Assembly (NCBI RefSeq): GCF_003112535.1
Contig: NZ_BEWA01000005.1
Location: forward strand, 354,024-418,023
From: Streptomyces rishiriensis
Lineage (GTDB): Bacteria > Actinomycetota > Actinomycetes > Streptomycetales > Streptomycetaceae
Length of the DNA stretch: 64,000 bases
Direction of reading: 5' to 3'
Shown here piece after piece: positions 46,917-53,118 of the stretch. The notes under the pieces were generated by a model. It saw only the letters and a list, made by a program, of their open reading frames with translations. It searched no databases and was not told the origin of the DNA. The position numbers were made by a program, and so were the translations under genes. Each line of letters begins with the position of its first letter. The stretch's first letter is position 1.

Positions 46917-47044
46917 GGCCTGCACGATAGGCCCGCAGCCTAGGAGTTCAGCGGCATTGCTCGGGCGTTGCTCCGGGTTCCATGGGCGTTGATCCGGGTT
47001 GCTGCTGCATGATCGTCTCCCATTTCGTCTCCCAAAAACGAGCA

Positions 47045-47073
47045 CCCGCCCCCAGTCATCGACTGGGGGCGGG
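47045..47073 (-). terminator. intrinsic terminator, leftward
   Basis: A perfect 13-bp stem (47045-47057 with 47061-47073), with an ATC loop, is followed on the minus strand by CGTTTTT after a few bases. It would stop leftward transcription about 100 bases before the attachment junction. Just beyond it TCGTCTCCC occurs twice, 13 bases apart (47020-47040). The rest of 46917-47330 shows no supported gene. Confidence 0.7.
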
Positions 47074-47330
47074 CTCGCGCCGACGGGCCACAATGGAGGG
47101 CCGTCCACTCGTGGCCGTCGGCACGTCTGGATGCTTCGACCTTTCGCGTATCCCGAAGGATGCAGGTCAAGCCGCAGTTCACCCTTTCGGGCGAACACTC
47201 GTTCGATAAGTGGACACTACAGCGAGCCCTGCGGCATATGCCAGCCGATCGCAGGGCCAGACGGTTGCTCAACGAGCAAAGCGACAGTTTTGGTACTGAC
47301 GCAAGATCACCTAGGTCGGAGCGTTGCCGG

Positions 47331-47570
47331 GTGCCAGCCCGCCGACACCCGCGCCCCGACTGGGTACGCAGTAGACAGATCGCCCTCGGCCGCCGCATCG
47401 GAGACCTCAGGCGCGCCGCCGACATGTCCCAGGATCAGTTAGCCGACCGGATGGGCGTCGAGCGGCGGACGATCCAGAGGTACGAGAACGCGGTCACGGA
47501 CCCCCGGTATGCCGACCTGCTGTTGCTCGCCAGCGCGCTGAGAGTGCACGTCACCGACCTCCTCCATTGA
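47331..47570 (+). CDS. small XRE-family DNA-binding protein
   Basis: The protein has about 79 residues and consists almost entirely of a helix-turn-helix domain (IGDLRRAADMSQDQLADRMGV, then RRTIQRYENAVTD). GTG 47331 was chosen because GGAGCG lies seven bases upstream. It is likely an immunity or excision-type regulator of the prophage. Confidence 0.75.
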   Translation: MPARRHPRPDWVRSRQIALGRRIGDLRRAADMSQDQLADRMGVERRTIQRYENAVTDPRYADLLLLASALRVHVTDLLH

Positions 47571-47574
47571 AAAA

Positions 47575-47694
47575 GTTGTCAACAGACAACACGCCCACGC
47601 CGATCACCGCAAGGTCATCGCCGCATATATCTGACCGGATGTATGCAGTGGGAACGTTTACGTAACCGCAGGTCGAGCCTTGGCCAAACGTTCC
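47575..47694. promoter_or_regulatory. inverted repeats between the XRE gene and the DUF6415 gene
   Basis: GTTGTC-AACA-GACAAC lies at 47575-47590. A second, spaced dyad has 9-base arms GGAACGTTT (47651-47659) and AAACGTTCC (47686-47694) 26 bases apart. A direct repeat GTAACCGC also occurs twice nearby. They look like phage operator sites, perhaps for the XRE protein. Confidence 0.55.
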
Positions 47695-47735
47695 TGCCGG
47701 TAACCGCTCTCTACCGTGTGCGGCCCGGGGGCCGG

Positions 47736-48074
47736 TCACCCAGCTATGCAGTCGGCGAGCGAGCGGGCCGCGGCGCCGAGGGTGGCGACGTGCAGGGCTG
47801 CGGAGCGCAGTCCGAGCCCGGGCCCGCCGCAGAGGGCCGCCTGCGCGCCGAGGAGGGCCTGCTCGCGGACGTTCCAGTCGATGGTGTCGCGCGCCAGGCG
47901 GCCCTGCTCGCGGCGGACGCGGTCGGCGAGGTCGGTGATGGCGGCGCGCAGCTCGTCCTCGAGGCGCCGGCAGGCGTCGATGGTGGGCAGCATGCCCGCG
48001 GCGGCCTCGGCCTCGTCGATGAGCGCCGCGTAGCGCTGGTGTGCTGGTGCTGTCTGGTCCGTAGGCTGAGTCAT
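47736..48074 (-). CDS. DUF6415-type protein
   Basis: The 112-residue helical protein contains the segment GLGLRSAALHVATLGAAARSL at its C-terminus, a hallmark of DUF6415. GGAGCG precedes the ATG. Found in Streptomyces accessory regions; function unknown. Divergent from the GntR gene. Confidence 0.72.
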   Translation of the reverse strand: MTQPTDQTAPAHQRYAALIDEAEAAAGMLPTIDACRRLEDELRAAITDLADRVRREQGRLARDTIDWNVREQALLGAQAALCGGPGLGLRSAALHVATLGAAARSLADCIAG

Positions 48075-48156
48075 GCGACGCTCCGCTCGCCGGCCGGCCT
48101 CCCCGGCCGTGCGTGGTCGCGGGGCTGCGTTACAGCAGCTTAGACATAGCATGCTA

Positions 48157-48207
48157 TGGCGTGCCACGTATGCGACCGCTCGCGTGGTACGCCCTGGCGT
48201 GTCACGT
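48157..48207. promoter_or_regulatory. paired operator-like repeats before the GntR gene
   Basis: TGGCGTGCCACGT (48157-48169) and TGGCGTGTCACGT (48195-48207) start 38 bases apart, each palindromic at its core. The second ends seven bases before the GntR start. They suit autoregulation and control of the divergent DUF6415 gene. Confidence 0.6.
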
Positions 48208-48214
48208 TGACCCG

Positions 48215-48463
48215 GTGATCGAATTCGAGGCTGATGTGCCCAGGTGGAAGCAGGTGGCAGAGGTGATCCGGGATCGGATCGCCGACGGCACGTACCCGCC
48301 CCGCACACGTGTGCCCTCGGTCATCCAGTTGGCCACCGAGTTCGGGATCGCGCAGGCGACCGCACAGAAGGTCCACCGCGGGCTTCGCGAGGAGGGGCTC
48401 ATCTACACGGAGCCGGGGCTGGGGAGCTTCGTGAAGCAGCCGGCCCGGCCGCCGAGTTCATAG
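48215..48463 (+). CDS. short GntR-family regulator without effector domain
   Basis: The 82-residue protein is only the winged helix-turn-helix of GntR (RWKQVAEVIRDRIADGTYPPRTRVPSVIQLATEFGIA, then QATAQKVHRGLREEGLIY). The C-terminal ligand domain is missing, as in many mobile-element regulators. It should bind the paired sites just upstream. Confidence 0.83.
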   Translation: MIEFEADVPRWKQVAEVIRDRIADGTYPPRTRVPSVIQLATEFGIAQATAQKVHRGLREEGLIYTEPGLGSFVKQPARPPSS

Positions 48464-48497
48464 CCCGGTGTCAGACCCCGGATCTAGACTGATCGGC

Positions 48498-48677
48498 ATG
48501 TCCCCCACTCCCCCGTCGCCGGGTCCGGTGCGGTCTGCTGCGGAGCTGAACGCGGCGATCTGCGCGCTGTGGTCGCATCCGGCTGCGCGGCTGACGGACG
48601 AGCAGCGGGAGGAGTACCGGCGGCTGCTGGCCGAGCTGCGCCAGGTCGAGCAGGGGGATGTGACGACGGCGGCGTAA
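48498..48677 (+). CDS. small hypothetical protein
   Basis: The 59-residue protein has a Pro-rich start and a helix-forming end (LTDEQREEYRRLLAELRQVEQGD). No family recognised. A GTG at 48468 would lengthen it by ten residues. A terminator hairpin right after it supports expression. Confidence 0.5.
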   Translation: MSPTPPSPGPVRSAAELNAAICALWSHPAARLTDEQREEYRRLLAELRQVEQGDVTTAA

Positions 48678-48684
48678 CAGCCGT

Positions 48685-48717
48685 CCGCCCCGCCGGGCGC
48701 TGTTCCGGACGGGGCGG
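48685..48717. terminator. terminator hairpin
   Basis: Perfect 8-bp arms CCGCCCCG (48685-48692) and CGGGGCGG (48710-48717) lie eight bases after the preceding gene. Confidence 0.6.
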
Positions 48718-48765
48718 TTCTGAGTGGCTGCACGCGCCTACAGACGCGAACAGAATGAGCTCAGG

Positions 48766-48891
48766 CTACTGCTCGCCGCTGACAACGCCGGGGCGCGTCG
48801 ACAGGCGGTACTCGTCGACGGGCGGGGCGTCGTCCAGGTCGCCGAGCACGTCGTCGAAGTCGTCGTCCGGCTCAGGGGTATCGTCGTTCAT
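48766..48891 (-). CDS. very small acidic protein
   Basis: The 41-residue product has a strongly acidic first half (MNDDTPEPDDDFDDVLGDLD). Codon usage has strong G/C at third positions. It is on the same strand as and 28 bases from the gene at 48920. Acidic tiny proteins are common in phage accessory regions (DNA mimics, inhibitors), but this is a guess. Confidence 0.45.
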   Translation of the reverse strand: MNDDTPEPDDDFDDVLGDLDDAPPVDEYRLSTRPGVVSGEQ

Positions 48892-48919
48892 CGCGCCAGG
48901 ATGGCAGACGCTCGCCGCC

Positions 48920-49120
48920 CTACGGCCAGGTCGTCAACGTCTCGCCGGTCTCCTCGTCGTCGAGGGTGACGCGCGCGCCGGGGAGCTCGCCCCACGATCC
49001 GATCCAGACGGAGACCTGCGCGCGGGCGACGACCTCGCTCTCCCACCAGCCGTGCATCATCGGCCGGCCGCCGGAGGTCAAGGTGAGGTGGTAGCGGGGA
49101 CCGCTGGCTTGCTCGTTCAC
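48920..49120 (-). CDS. small hypothetical protein, beta-rich
   Basis: The 66-residue protein from GTG, with GGTGGG upstream, contains the segments HLTLTSGGRPMMHGWWESEVVAR and VTLDDEETGETLTTW, suggesting a small beta domain. It is divergent from the DUF6233 gene with a 23-base gap. Function unknown. Confidence 0.6.
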   Translation of the reverse strand: MNEQASGPRYHLTLTSGGRPMMHGWWESEVVARAQVSVWIGSWGELPGARVTLDDEETGETLTTWP

Positions 49121-49143
49121 CCCACCATCCTAGAATCGAACAC

Positions 49144-49485
49144 ATGCACGACCTTCCGCCGTCTCGTCTCGACCTGCTCCGCTTCCTCGAACGCGTCCAG
49201 CAGGCCGACCTCGACCGCACCCGCCGGTGGATCGCCGACGAGGAACGGAAGGCGGCGGAACGTCAGCGCGGCGAGCAAGCCCGGCCGCCCGTACCCGACT
49301 GGCTTCTGGAACTCGGACTCAACCGGGAGGTGCCGCCCGTGTATGTCCACGAGGGCCACTGCCACATGGCGGGCAAGCGGTCGCGCGGGATCAGCCGCAC
49401 GGACGCGCTGCGGTGGCTCGCCGAAGGTATCCCGGCCTGTACGCACTGCCGGCCCGACAGTGAACTCGGCTATCTGGACGGGTAG
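49144..49485 (+). CDS. DUF6233-type protein
   Basis: The 113-residue protein has an N-terminal coiled helix and the family block PDWLLELGLNR...VYVHEGHCHMAGKR...ACTHCRPDSELG, with Cys and His placed to bind a metal. Common in Streptomyces and its mobile elements; function unknown. Confidence 0.78.
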   Translation: MHDLPPSRLDLLRFLERVQQADLDRTRRWIADEERKAAERQRGEQARPPVPDWLLELGLNREVPPVYVHEGHCHMAGKRSRGISRTDALRWLAEGIPACTHCRPDSELGYLDG

Positions 49486-49568
49486 CGAACCACGGAGACA
49501 AATCGGCACTATTAAGACTATCCGGGTGGGGGTACTCGCTGTACATCCCCCACAGAACGGAGCACGCC

Positions 49569-49850
49569 GTGATCATCAAGAGAATGCACGACATGGGCAT
49601 CCGCAGCGAGCACGCCTACACGGCCGGCCTGGCGTCCATCGGCCTGTCCGTCTTCACCTGGGCCACCAGCCTCAAAGCAGAGCCCGGGGCCCACGCAGAC
49701 CTCGCCCGCGCCGACCGATGGGGCATCTTCGTCGGCGAATGGGCGCCCACCTTCTTCGGCCTCGGCCTCGCCCTCTCTCACTACGAGCAGCAGGACGGCA
49801 CCCTCACCGCCAGCGTCCATGAACTCCACGAGCACCAGGCCGCCAGCTGA
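49569..49850 (+). CDS. small membrane protein
   Basis: The 93-residue protein from GTG with GGAG upstream has hydrophobic segments near 16-34 and 56-72 and the motif RADRWGIFVGEWAPTFFGLGLAL. Similar proteins recur in Streptomyces accessory regions. Function unknown. Confidence 0.7.
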   Translation: MIIKRMHDMGIRSEHAYTAGLASIGLSVFTWATSLKAEPGAHADLARADRWGIFVGEWAPTFFGLGLALSHYEQQDGTLTASVHELHEHQAAS

Positions 49851-50089
49851 GCCGCACTCGTGACAACCCGCCTCTGGAACAAGGGGCGGGCTTCCCACGT
49901 TCAGGCAGCCGCATGCCTCCCGTGGGGAGCCGGGAGGCGCGGCGGGCCCTGCCGATCGCAGCACGGCAGGGCCCAGCCAGGAGGACTCCCACCCGGGGGT
50001 GGAGCGGGATCCCGTCGCACCACCATGCACCACAATCCGGCCAGCGGGATAGATCGCGGCCGGAAGTAGTCGCCGACCGTCGCGAACTC
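49851..50089. other. non-coding stretch with hairpins
   Basis: No convincing gene. A perfect 10-bp hairpin with an 11-base loop (49944-49974) and weaker ones (49879-49903) lie here, probably terminating the gene before. The next transcription unit starts near 50120. Confidence 0.5.
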
Positions 50090-50206
50090 CTGACAGGGCG
50101 GGCCGCTTCCGTCTACCGTGTTCGGGCGGCCACCGCAGTTCGCAACCACCTCCGGGTGGAGCCCTCCGGGGCGCTCGGTGGCCGCACCTGAACCTGGGGA
50201 GGCGCG

Positions 50207-50230
50207 ATGAGCGACACGTACTGGGGCTAG
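50207..50230 (+). CDS. seven-codon ORF with strong ribosome binding site
   Basis: MSDTYWG and a TAG stop, preceded by GGGGAGG (50196-50202) four bases before the ATG. It ends 14 bases before a terminator hairpin. It could be a real micropeptide or only a ribosome-loading site in the RNA; the sequence cannot decide. Confidence 0.35.
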   Translation: MSDTYWG

Positions 50231-50244
50231 ACCCTGCACAGCAC

Positions 50245-50274
50245 AACGCCCCCGCAGCCAGCTGCGGGGGCGTT
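50245..50274. terminator. strong bidirectional terminator
   Basis: A perfect 14-bp stem (50245-50258 with 50261-50274) lies between the candidate RNA and the stop of the serine recombinase gene on the other strand. Confidence 0.8.
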
Positions 50275-50281
50275 CATGTGC

Positions 50282-50896
50282 TCAGGCTCCGTCTTGCTGG
50301 AGCACTTGCGCGTCGTGAGCCTGGAGCGCCTGGGAGATGGCGCCGACGCTGGGGTTCTTGCCCTTGTTCTTGCCCTCGGCGATCCGAAGGTGCGGCTGGA
50401 TCTGCTTGAGGCTGTATCCCTTGGTGCGCAGGGCGACGGCCTGGACGATCAGGGGTTCGGTCATGACAGGGCGGCGTCCACCCACTCGCCCTCGGGCCCG
50501 GGCAGATTCGAGGCCGTTCTTGGTCTTCTTGACGATGTCGCGGCGCCGCTCCGAGGCCAGCACCAAGGCCAGCTCGAGGAGGAGGTTCATCTCCTTGTGT
50601 TCGCCGGCTCCGACGCCCTCGAGCACCTTGACCGCGATGTTGCGCTCGAAGAGTTCAGCGAGGGTCATCAGGCCGGTGAGGGTGTCGCGGCCGAGGCGGT
50701 CGACTTCCTGCACGCACAGCATGTCTCCCTCGCGCAGGTAGTCGAGGGCGGCGCTCAGGCCGGGGCGCTCGGCGACGGCGAGTTTGCCGGAGACTTTCTC
50801 TTCGAAGACCTTGACGCAGATCGGGCCGAGCGCGTCGTGCTGGCGGTCGACGTTCTGTTTGTCGGTGGATACGCGGACGAGCCCGACCAGCGGCAT
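50282..50896 (-). CDS. small serine recombinase (resolvase/invertase family)
   Basis: The 204-residue recombinase has catalytic Ser10 in RVST, the conserved Arg pair in DRLGRDT (Arg67, Arg70), the long E-helix and a C-terminal helix-turn-helix (about 145-190). It is of resolvase size, not a large serine integrase, so it may resolve dimers, invert a segment or be a passenger. ATG 50896 has GAGG just upstream; an ATG 15 bases earlier has none. Repeats upstream may be its recombination site. Confidence 0.88.
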   Translation of the reverse strand: MPLVGLVRVSTDKQNVDRQHDALGPICVKVFEEKVSGKLAVAERPGLSAALDYLREGDMLCVQEVDRLGRDTLTGLMTLAELFERNIAVKVLEGVGAGEHKEMNLLLELALVLASERRRDIVKKTKNGLESARARGRVGGRRPVMTEPLIVQAVALRTKGYSLKQIQPHLRIAEGKNKGKNPSVGAISQALQAHDAQVLQQDGA

Positions 50897-50906
50897 ACAG
50901 CCTCGC

Positions 50907-51036
50907 TTCATCTAAGGGGTGTGGGTGGCTAGTTGAACGCTAGCGGTTGATGAACCCTTTGATGAAAGGCTTGGCGGCATCTACGTCTGAACTACGTCTC
51001 GCGGTGGGCTGTTTCATCTATCGACCGATTGATGAA
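50907..51036. repeat. five copies of GATGAA/TTCATC, candidate recombination site
   Basis: Copies occur at 50907-50912 (TTCATC), 50949-50954, 50961-50966 (GATGAA), 51013-51018 (TTCATC) and 51031-51036 (GATGAA). Two are in a longer shared TTGATGAAC. They fill the gap between the recombinase start and the next promoter, where resolvase sites usually lie. Confidence 0.5.
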
Positions 51037-51040
51037 CGCT

Positions 51041-51089
51041 CCATCTGTAGACAGCTCTACAGTGCATCTGTAGAGTGGTCTACAGATGG
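51041..51089. promoter_or_regulatory. four phased operator boxes
   Basis: Nested dyads: outer arms CCATCTGTAGA (51041-51051) with TCTACAGATGG (51079-51089), inner arms CTCTACAG (51055-51062) with CTGTAGAG (51068-51075). Together they give four TCTGTAGA-type boxes 11-12 bases apart, one per helical turn. They precede the gene at 51119 by 30 bases and must overlap its promoter. Confidence 0.75.
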
Positions 51090-51118
51090 AGCGGAGGGCG
51101 CTCCAGGAGGGGACCATC

Positions 51119-51472
51119 ATGCAGCGCTACGAACTCGACGCCTTCCTCGGAGACGACCACGGGCTCGACGAGGACCAGATCGCCGAACTCCTCGCCAAGG
51201 CCGACGACATCGAAGAGCGCTGCGACGCAGACCCCGACGAGATGCGCGAGGAACTCGTCACCGCCTACCGGCTCATGCGCGAGGAGCCGAATGTCGTCGT
51301 GGCCGAACTCGCCGAGCGGCGAATCGAAGCCATCGTCGCCGAGGCCAACGCCCTCGCCGGGCTTCGCCAGTCCGCCATCGTGCTCATCGGCCGAGGTGAC
51401 GCCACCGAGGCCGGGTTCGCCCGGCTGGCCGGAGTCGACCGCATGACCGTCCGCAAGTGGCTCGGCAAGTAA
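51119..51472 (+). CDS. small acidic protein with C-terminal helix-turn-helix
   Basis: The 117-residue protein has a very acidic helical first two thirds and a C-terminal DNA-binding-like helix pair (AGFARLAGVDRMTVRKWLG). AGGAGG lies eight bases before the ATG. The four-box operator upstream suggests autoregulation. No family is recognised. Confidence 0.7.
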   Translation: MQRYELDAFLGDDHGLDEDQIAELLAKADDIEERCDADPDEMREELVTAYRLMREEPNVVVAELAERRIEAIVAEANALAGLRQSAIVLIGRGDATEAGFARLAGVDRMTVRKWLGK

Positions 51473-51493
51473 CGGACCAAAGGGAGAAGCCTC

Positions 51494-51676
51494 ATGGACA
51501 GCTCGACTCGCGCAAACGTCAGCCTCTTCGTCCCAGTCATCGTCGGCCTCGGCGTGTTCGCCGCCATCGTCCTGCCCGGCGAGATGGACGGCGTGCGCTT
51601 CGCCATCGCCGCCGCGGCATTCCTCGTCATCGCGCCGGGCGGAGCGTGGATGCTCACGCGGCTCCTGGAGAAGTGA
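51494..51676 (+). CDS. small two-span membrane protein
   Basis: The 60-residue protein has hydrophobic segments about 9-27 and 35-55. GGGAGA precedes the ATG. It lies 21 bases after the preceding gene, in the same operon. Function unknown; a membrane-active phage product (exclusion) is one possibility. Confidence 0.65.
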   Translation: MDSSTRANVSLFVPVIVGLGVFAAIVLPGEMDGVRFAIAAAAFLVIAPGGAWMLTRLLEK

Positions 51677-51699
51677 CAGCACAGCGAAGCGCCCCCGCT

Positions 51700-51727
51700 C
51701 CCCTGCCGGTTGGCAGAGGTGCAGGGG
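51700..51727. terminator. terminator between convergent units
   Basis: An outer stem CCCCTGC/GCAGGGG (51700-51706, 51721-51727) and an alternative inner stem CTGCC-GGTT-GGCAG (51703-51716) separate the plus-strand operon from the leftward late genes. Confidence 0.55.
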
Positions 51728-51732
51728 CGTTG

Positions 51733-51894
51733 TCAGTCTTCCTCGGCGGGCGGCCAGTCGGGCGCGAGGAACGGGTTCGTGGCCGGGGCCGGGATCGGCG
51801 GTGGCTCCTCGACGCCCATGGCGACGAGGGTGGCGAGGTCGGCCGCCCCGTCCCGGGCGCGCGGCTCCAACGGCCGCGGATCACGTACAGGCAT
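51733..51894 (-). CDS. small Pro-rich protein at the end of the late operon
   Basis: The 53-residue product runs from MPVRDPRPLEPRARDG to a C-terminal LAPDWPPAEED. GGAG lies nine bases before the ATG and it starts three bases after the stop of the preceding gene. Last gene of the leftward operon; function unknown. Confidence 0.6.
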   Translation of the reverse strand: MPVRDPRPLEPRARDGAADLATLVAMGVEEPPPIPAPATNPFLAPDWPPAEED

Positions 51895-51897
51895 GGA

Positions 51898-52257
51898 TCA
51901 CACTCCAGTTCGGTAGTAGTCCTCCACGTCGTCCGGCGTCTGCCGTGGGGTGCCGCCGAGCTCGAGAACCTGGTCCCGCAGCGTGAGCGCCCACCGCGAC
52001 AGCGAGTAGAGGACGCCGCGGACGCGCACGATCTCCTGCTTCGTCGCCGTGAGGTCGTCGCGGAGTTCCTTCTTGATGGCGTCGAATGCGGCCCGGTCCT
52101 CGGCCCGCTGGTTGGGCTCCGCCTGGGCCAGCGCCGCCGCCCTCGTCGCCTCCGCAGTCGCCGCGGCCGCCCGCGTCGTCGCCCGGGCCGCGAACAACCC
52201 GGCCACGACGGCGCCCACCGTTCCGAGTACGGCGACGATCCCCGCCCACCAGCTCAT
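51898..52257 (-). CDS. phage membrane protein with coiled coil (possible holin/spanin-like component)
   Basis: The 119-residue protein has one N-terminal transmembrane segment (about 4-24) followed by a long charged helix (about 30-90). Its ATG overlaps the stop of the preceding membrane protein (ATGA). Position in the lysis region suggests a lysis role; the family is not certain. Confidence 0.7.
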   Translation of the reverse strand: MSWWAGIVAVLGTVGAVVAGLFAARATTRAAAATAEATRAAALAQAEPNQRAEDRAAFDAIKKELRDDLTATKQEIVRVRGVLYSLSRWALTLRDQVLELGGTPRQTPDDVEDYYRTGV

Positions 52258-52700
52258 CGCGCCTTGCCTTTCCGGGCAGGCCGCGGCACGTGGGGGACCG
52301 AATGCTCGGGCACCGTCGCCGCCCACATGATGACCCCGACGTGCGAGGTGAGGTAGAAGACCGCGGCGAACGCGCCGCGGGGGAAGGTGCCCGAGATGGC
52401 GGCTGCTACGTAGGCCGTCGCCCAGACGGTGGGGGGAACGAGGGCGACTGCGAAGCCGAAGCCGTCGCGGCCGACTCGCAGGAATGCCGAACAGGTGGTG
52501 GCGAGGCCGGCCAGGATCCATAGCCAGCCCCAGCAGTGCAGTGGGGCGTAGTCGGTGAGGAGCTCCAGCCCGGGAGGGTCGGGTTGCGGGACGGCGACGA
52601 AGCCGACACCCCAGCAGGTCTTGCCGACGCCGAGGATGAGCAGGAAGACGCCGCGGCGGCCCAGCATCGCACGTAGCCGGCGGGCCGCCCGGCAGGGCAC
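52254..52700 (-). CDS. phage four-span membrane protein
   Basis: The 148-residue protein from GTG has four hydrophobic segments (about 18-36, 52-72, 80-100, 110-130). It starts directly after the holin-like gene stop (TGAGTG). It may assist holin function or alter host membrane properties; no family recognised. Confidence 0.68.
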   Translation of the reverse strand: MPCRAARRLRAMLGRRGVFLLILGVGKTCWGVGFVAVPQPDPPGLELLTDYAPLHCWGWLWILAGLATTCSAFLRVGRDGFGFAVALVPPTVWATAYVAAAISGTFPRGAFAAVFYLTSHVGVIMWAATVPEHSVPHVPRPARKGKAR

Positions 52701-53081
52701 TCAGACCCCCACGGGCCCGGTCTTGACCGGACTGGACCGCTCGAGTGCGACCTCCGCAACGGGGGCGGTGACCTGCTGGCGCAGCCACAGGGTGACGAAG
52801 GCGCCGATCGCGGCCATGATCTTGGACTGGTCGGCGGCGGACCAGTCGAGGCCGAGGCCGACGCAGAGCGCCATGACGGCCTGGGCGAACTGGACGATGG
52901 CGGCGGCGAGCGCGCCGTTCTTGAGGACGATGGCGGTGACGATGCCGACGGCGGTGGCGGAGATGGCGTTGATGGCGGTCTGGGTGCCGTCGGAGATGTC
53001 GACGCCGAACGCGGAGAGCGCCTGGAGGAAGGCTGCGATGAAGCCGAGGATGTAGACCGGCTCTCTGCCGAAGAACTTCAC
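52701..53081 (-). CDS. phage holin-like protein
   Basis: The 126-residue protein from GTG has hydrophobic segments near 9-24, 38-54, 57-75 and 90-100. It lies directly after the endolysin gene, the usual place of a holin in actinophages. It would let the endolysin reach the wall. Confidence 0.75.
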   Translation of the reverse strand: MKFFGREPVYILGFIAAFLQALSAFGVDISDGTQTAINAISATAVGIVTAIVLKNGALAAAIVQFAQAVMALCVGLGLDWSAADQSKIMAAIGAFVTLWLRQQVTAPVAEVALERSSPVKTGPVGV

Positions 53082-53118
53082 GGTGGTCTCTTCTCTGTGA
53101 ACGGGGACGGGGGCGGAA

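Larger units (their letters stand above)
50120..50274 (+). ncRNA. candidate small structured RNA with tiny ORF
   Basis: A promoter-like pair (CTGACA at 50090-50095, TACCGT at 50114-50119) leads into a predicted three-way junction. The closing stem is 50126-50135 with 50176-50185. Stem two is 50146-50150/50155-50159 and stem three 50161-50164/50169-50172, both capped by the same TCCG tetraloop. A strong ribosome binding site, a seven-codon ORF and a terminator follow. It runs toward a convergent gene, so it is not a leader for a downstream gene. Confidence 0.5.

Noticed and set aside
46800..47000. tRNA gene as attachment site
   Set aside because: No cloverleaf or tRNA-like ends at the junction; the disrupted gene is protein-coding.
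46940..47425. Minus-strand frame ending with FLGDEMGDDHAAAT near the attachment site
   Set aside because: It could be the tail of an old integrase, but most of the frame is low-complexity and passes antisense to the XRE gene. Kept only as a repeat/terminator observation.
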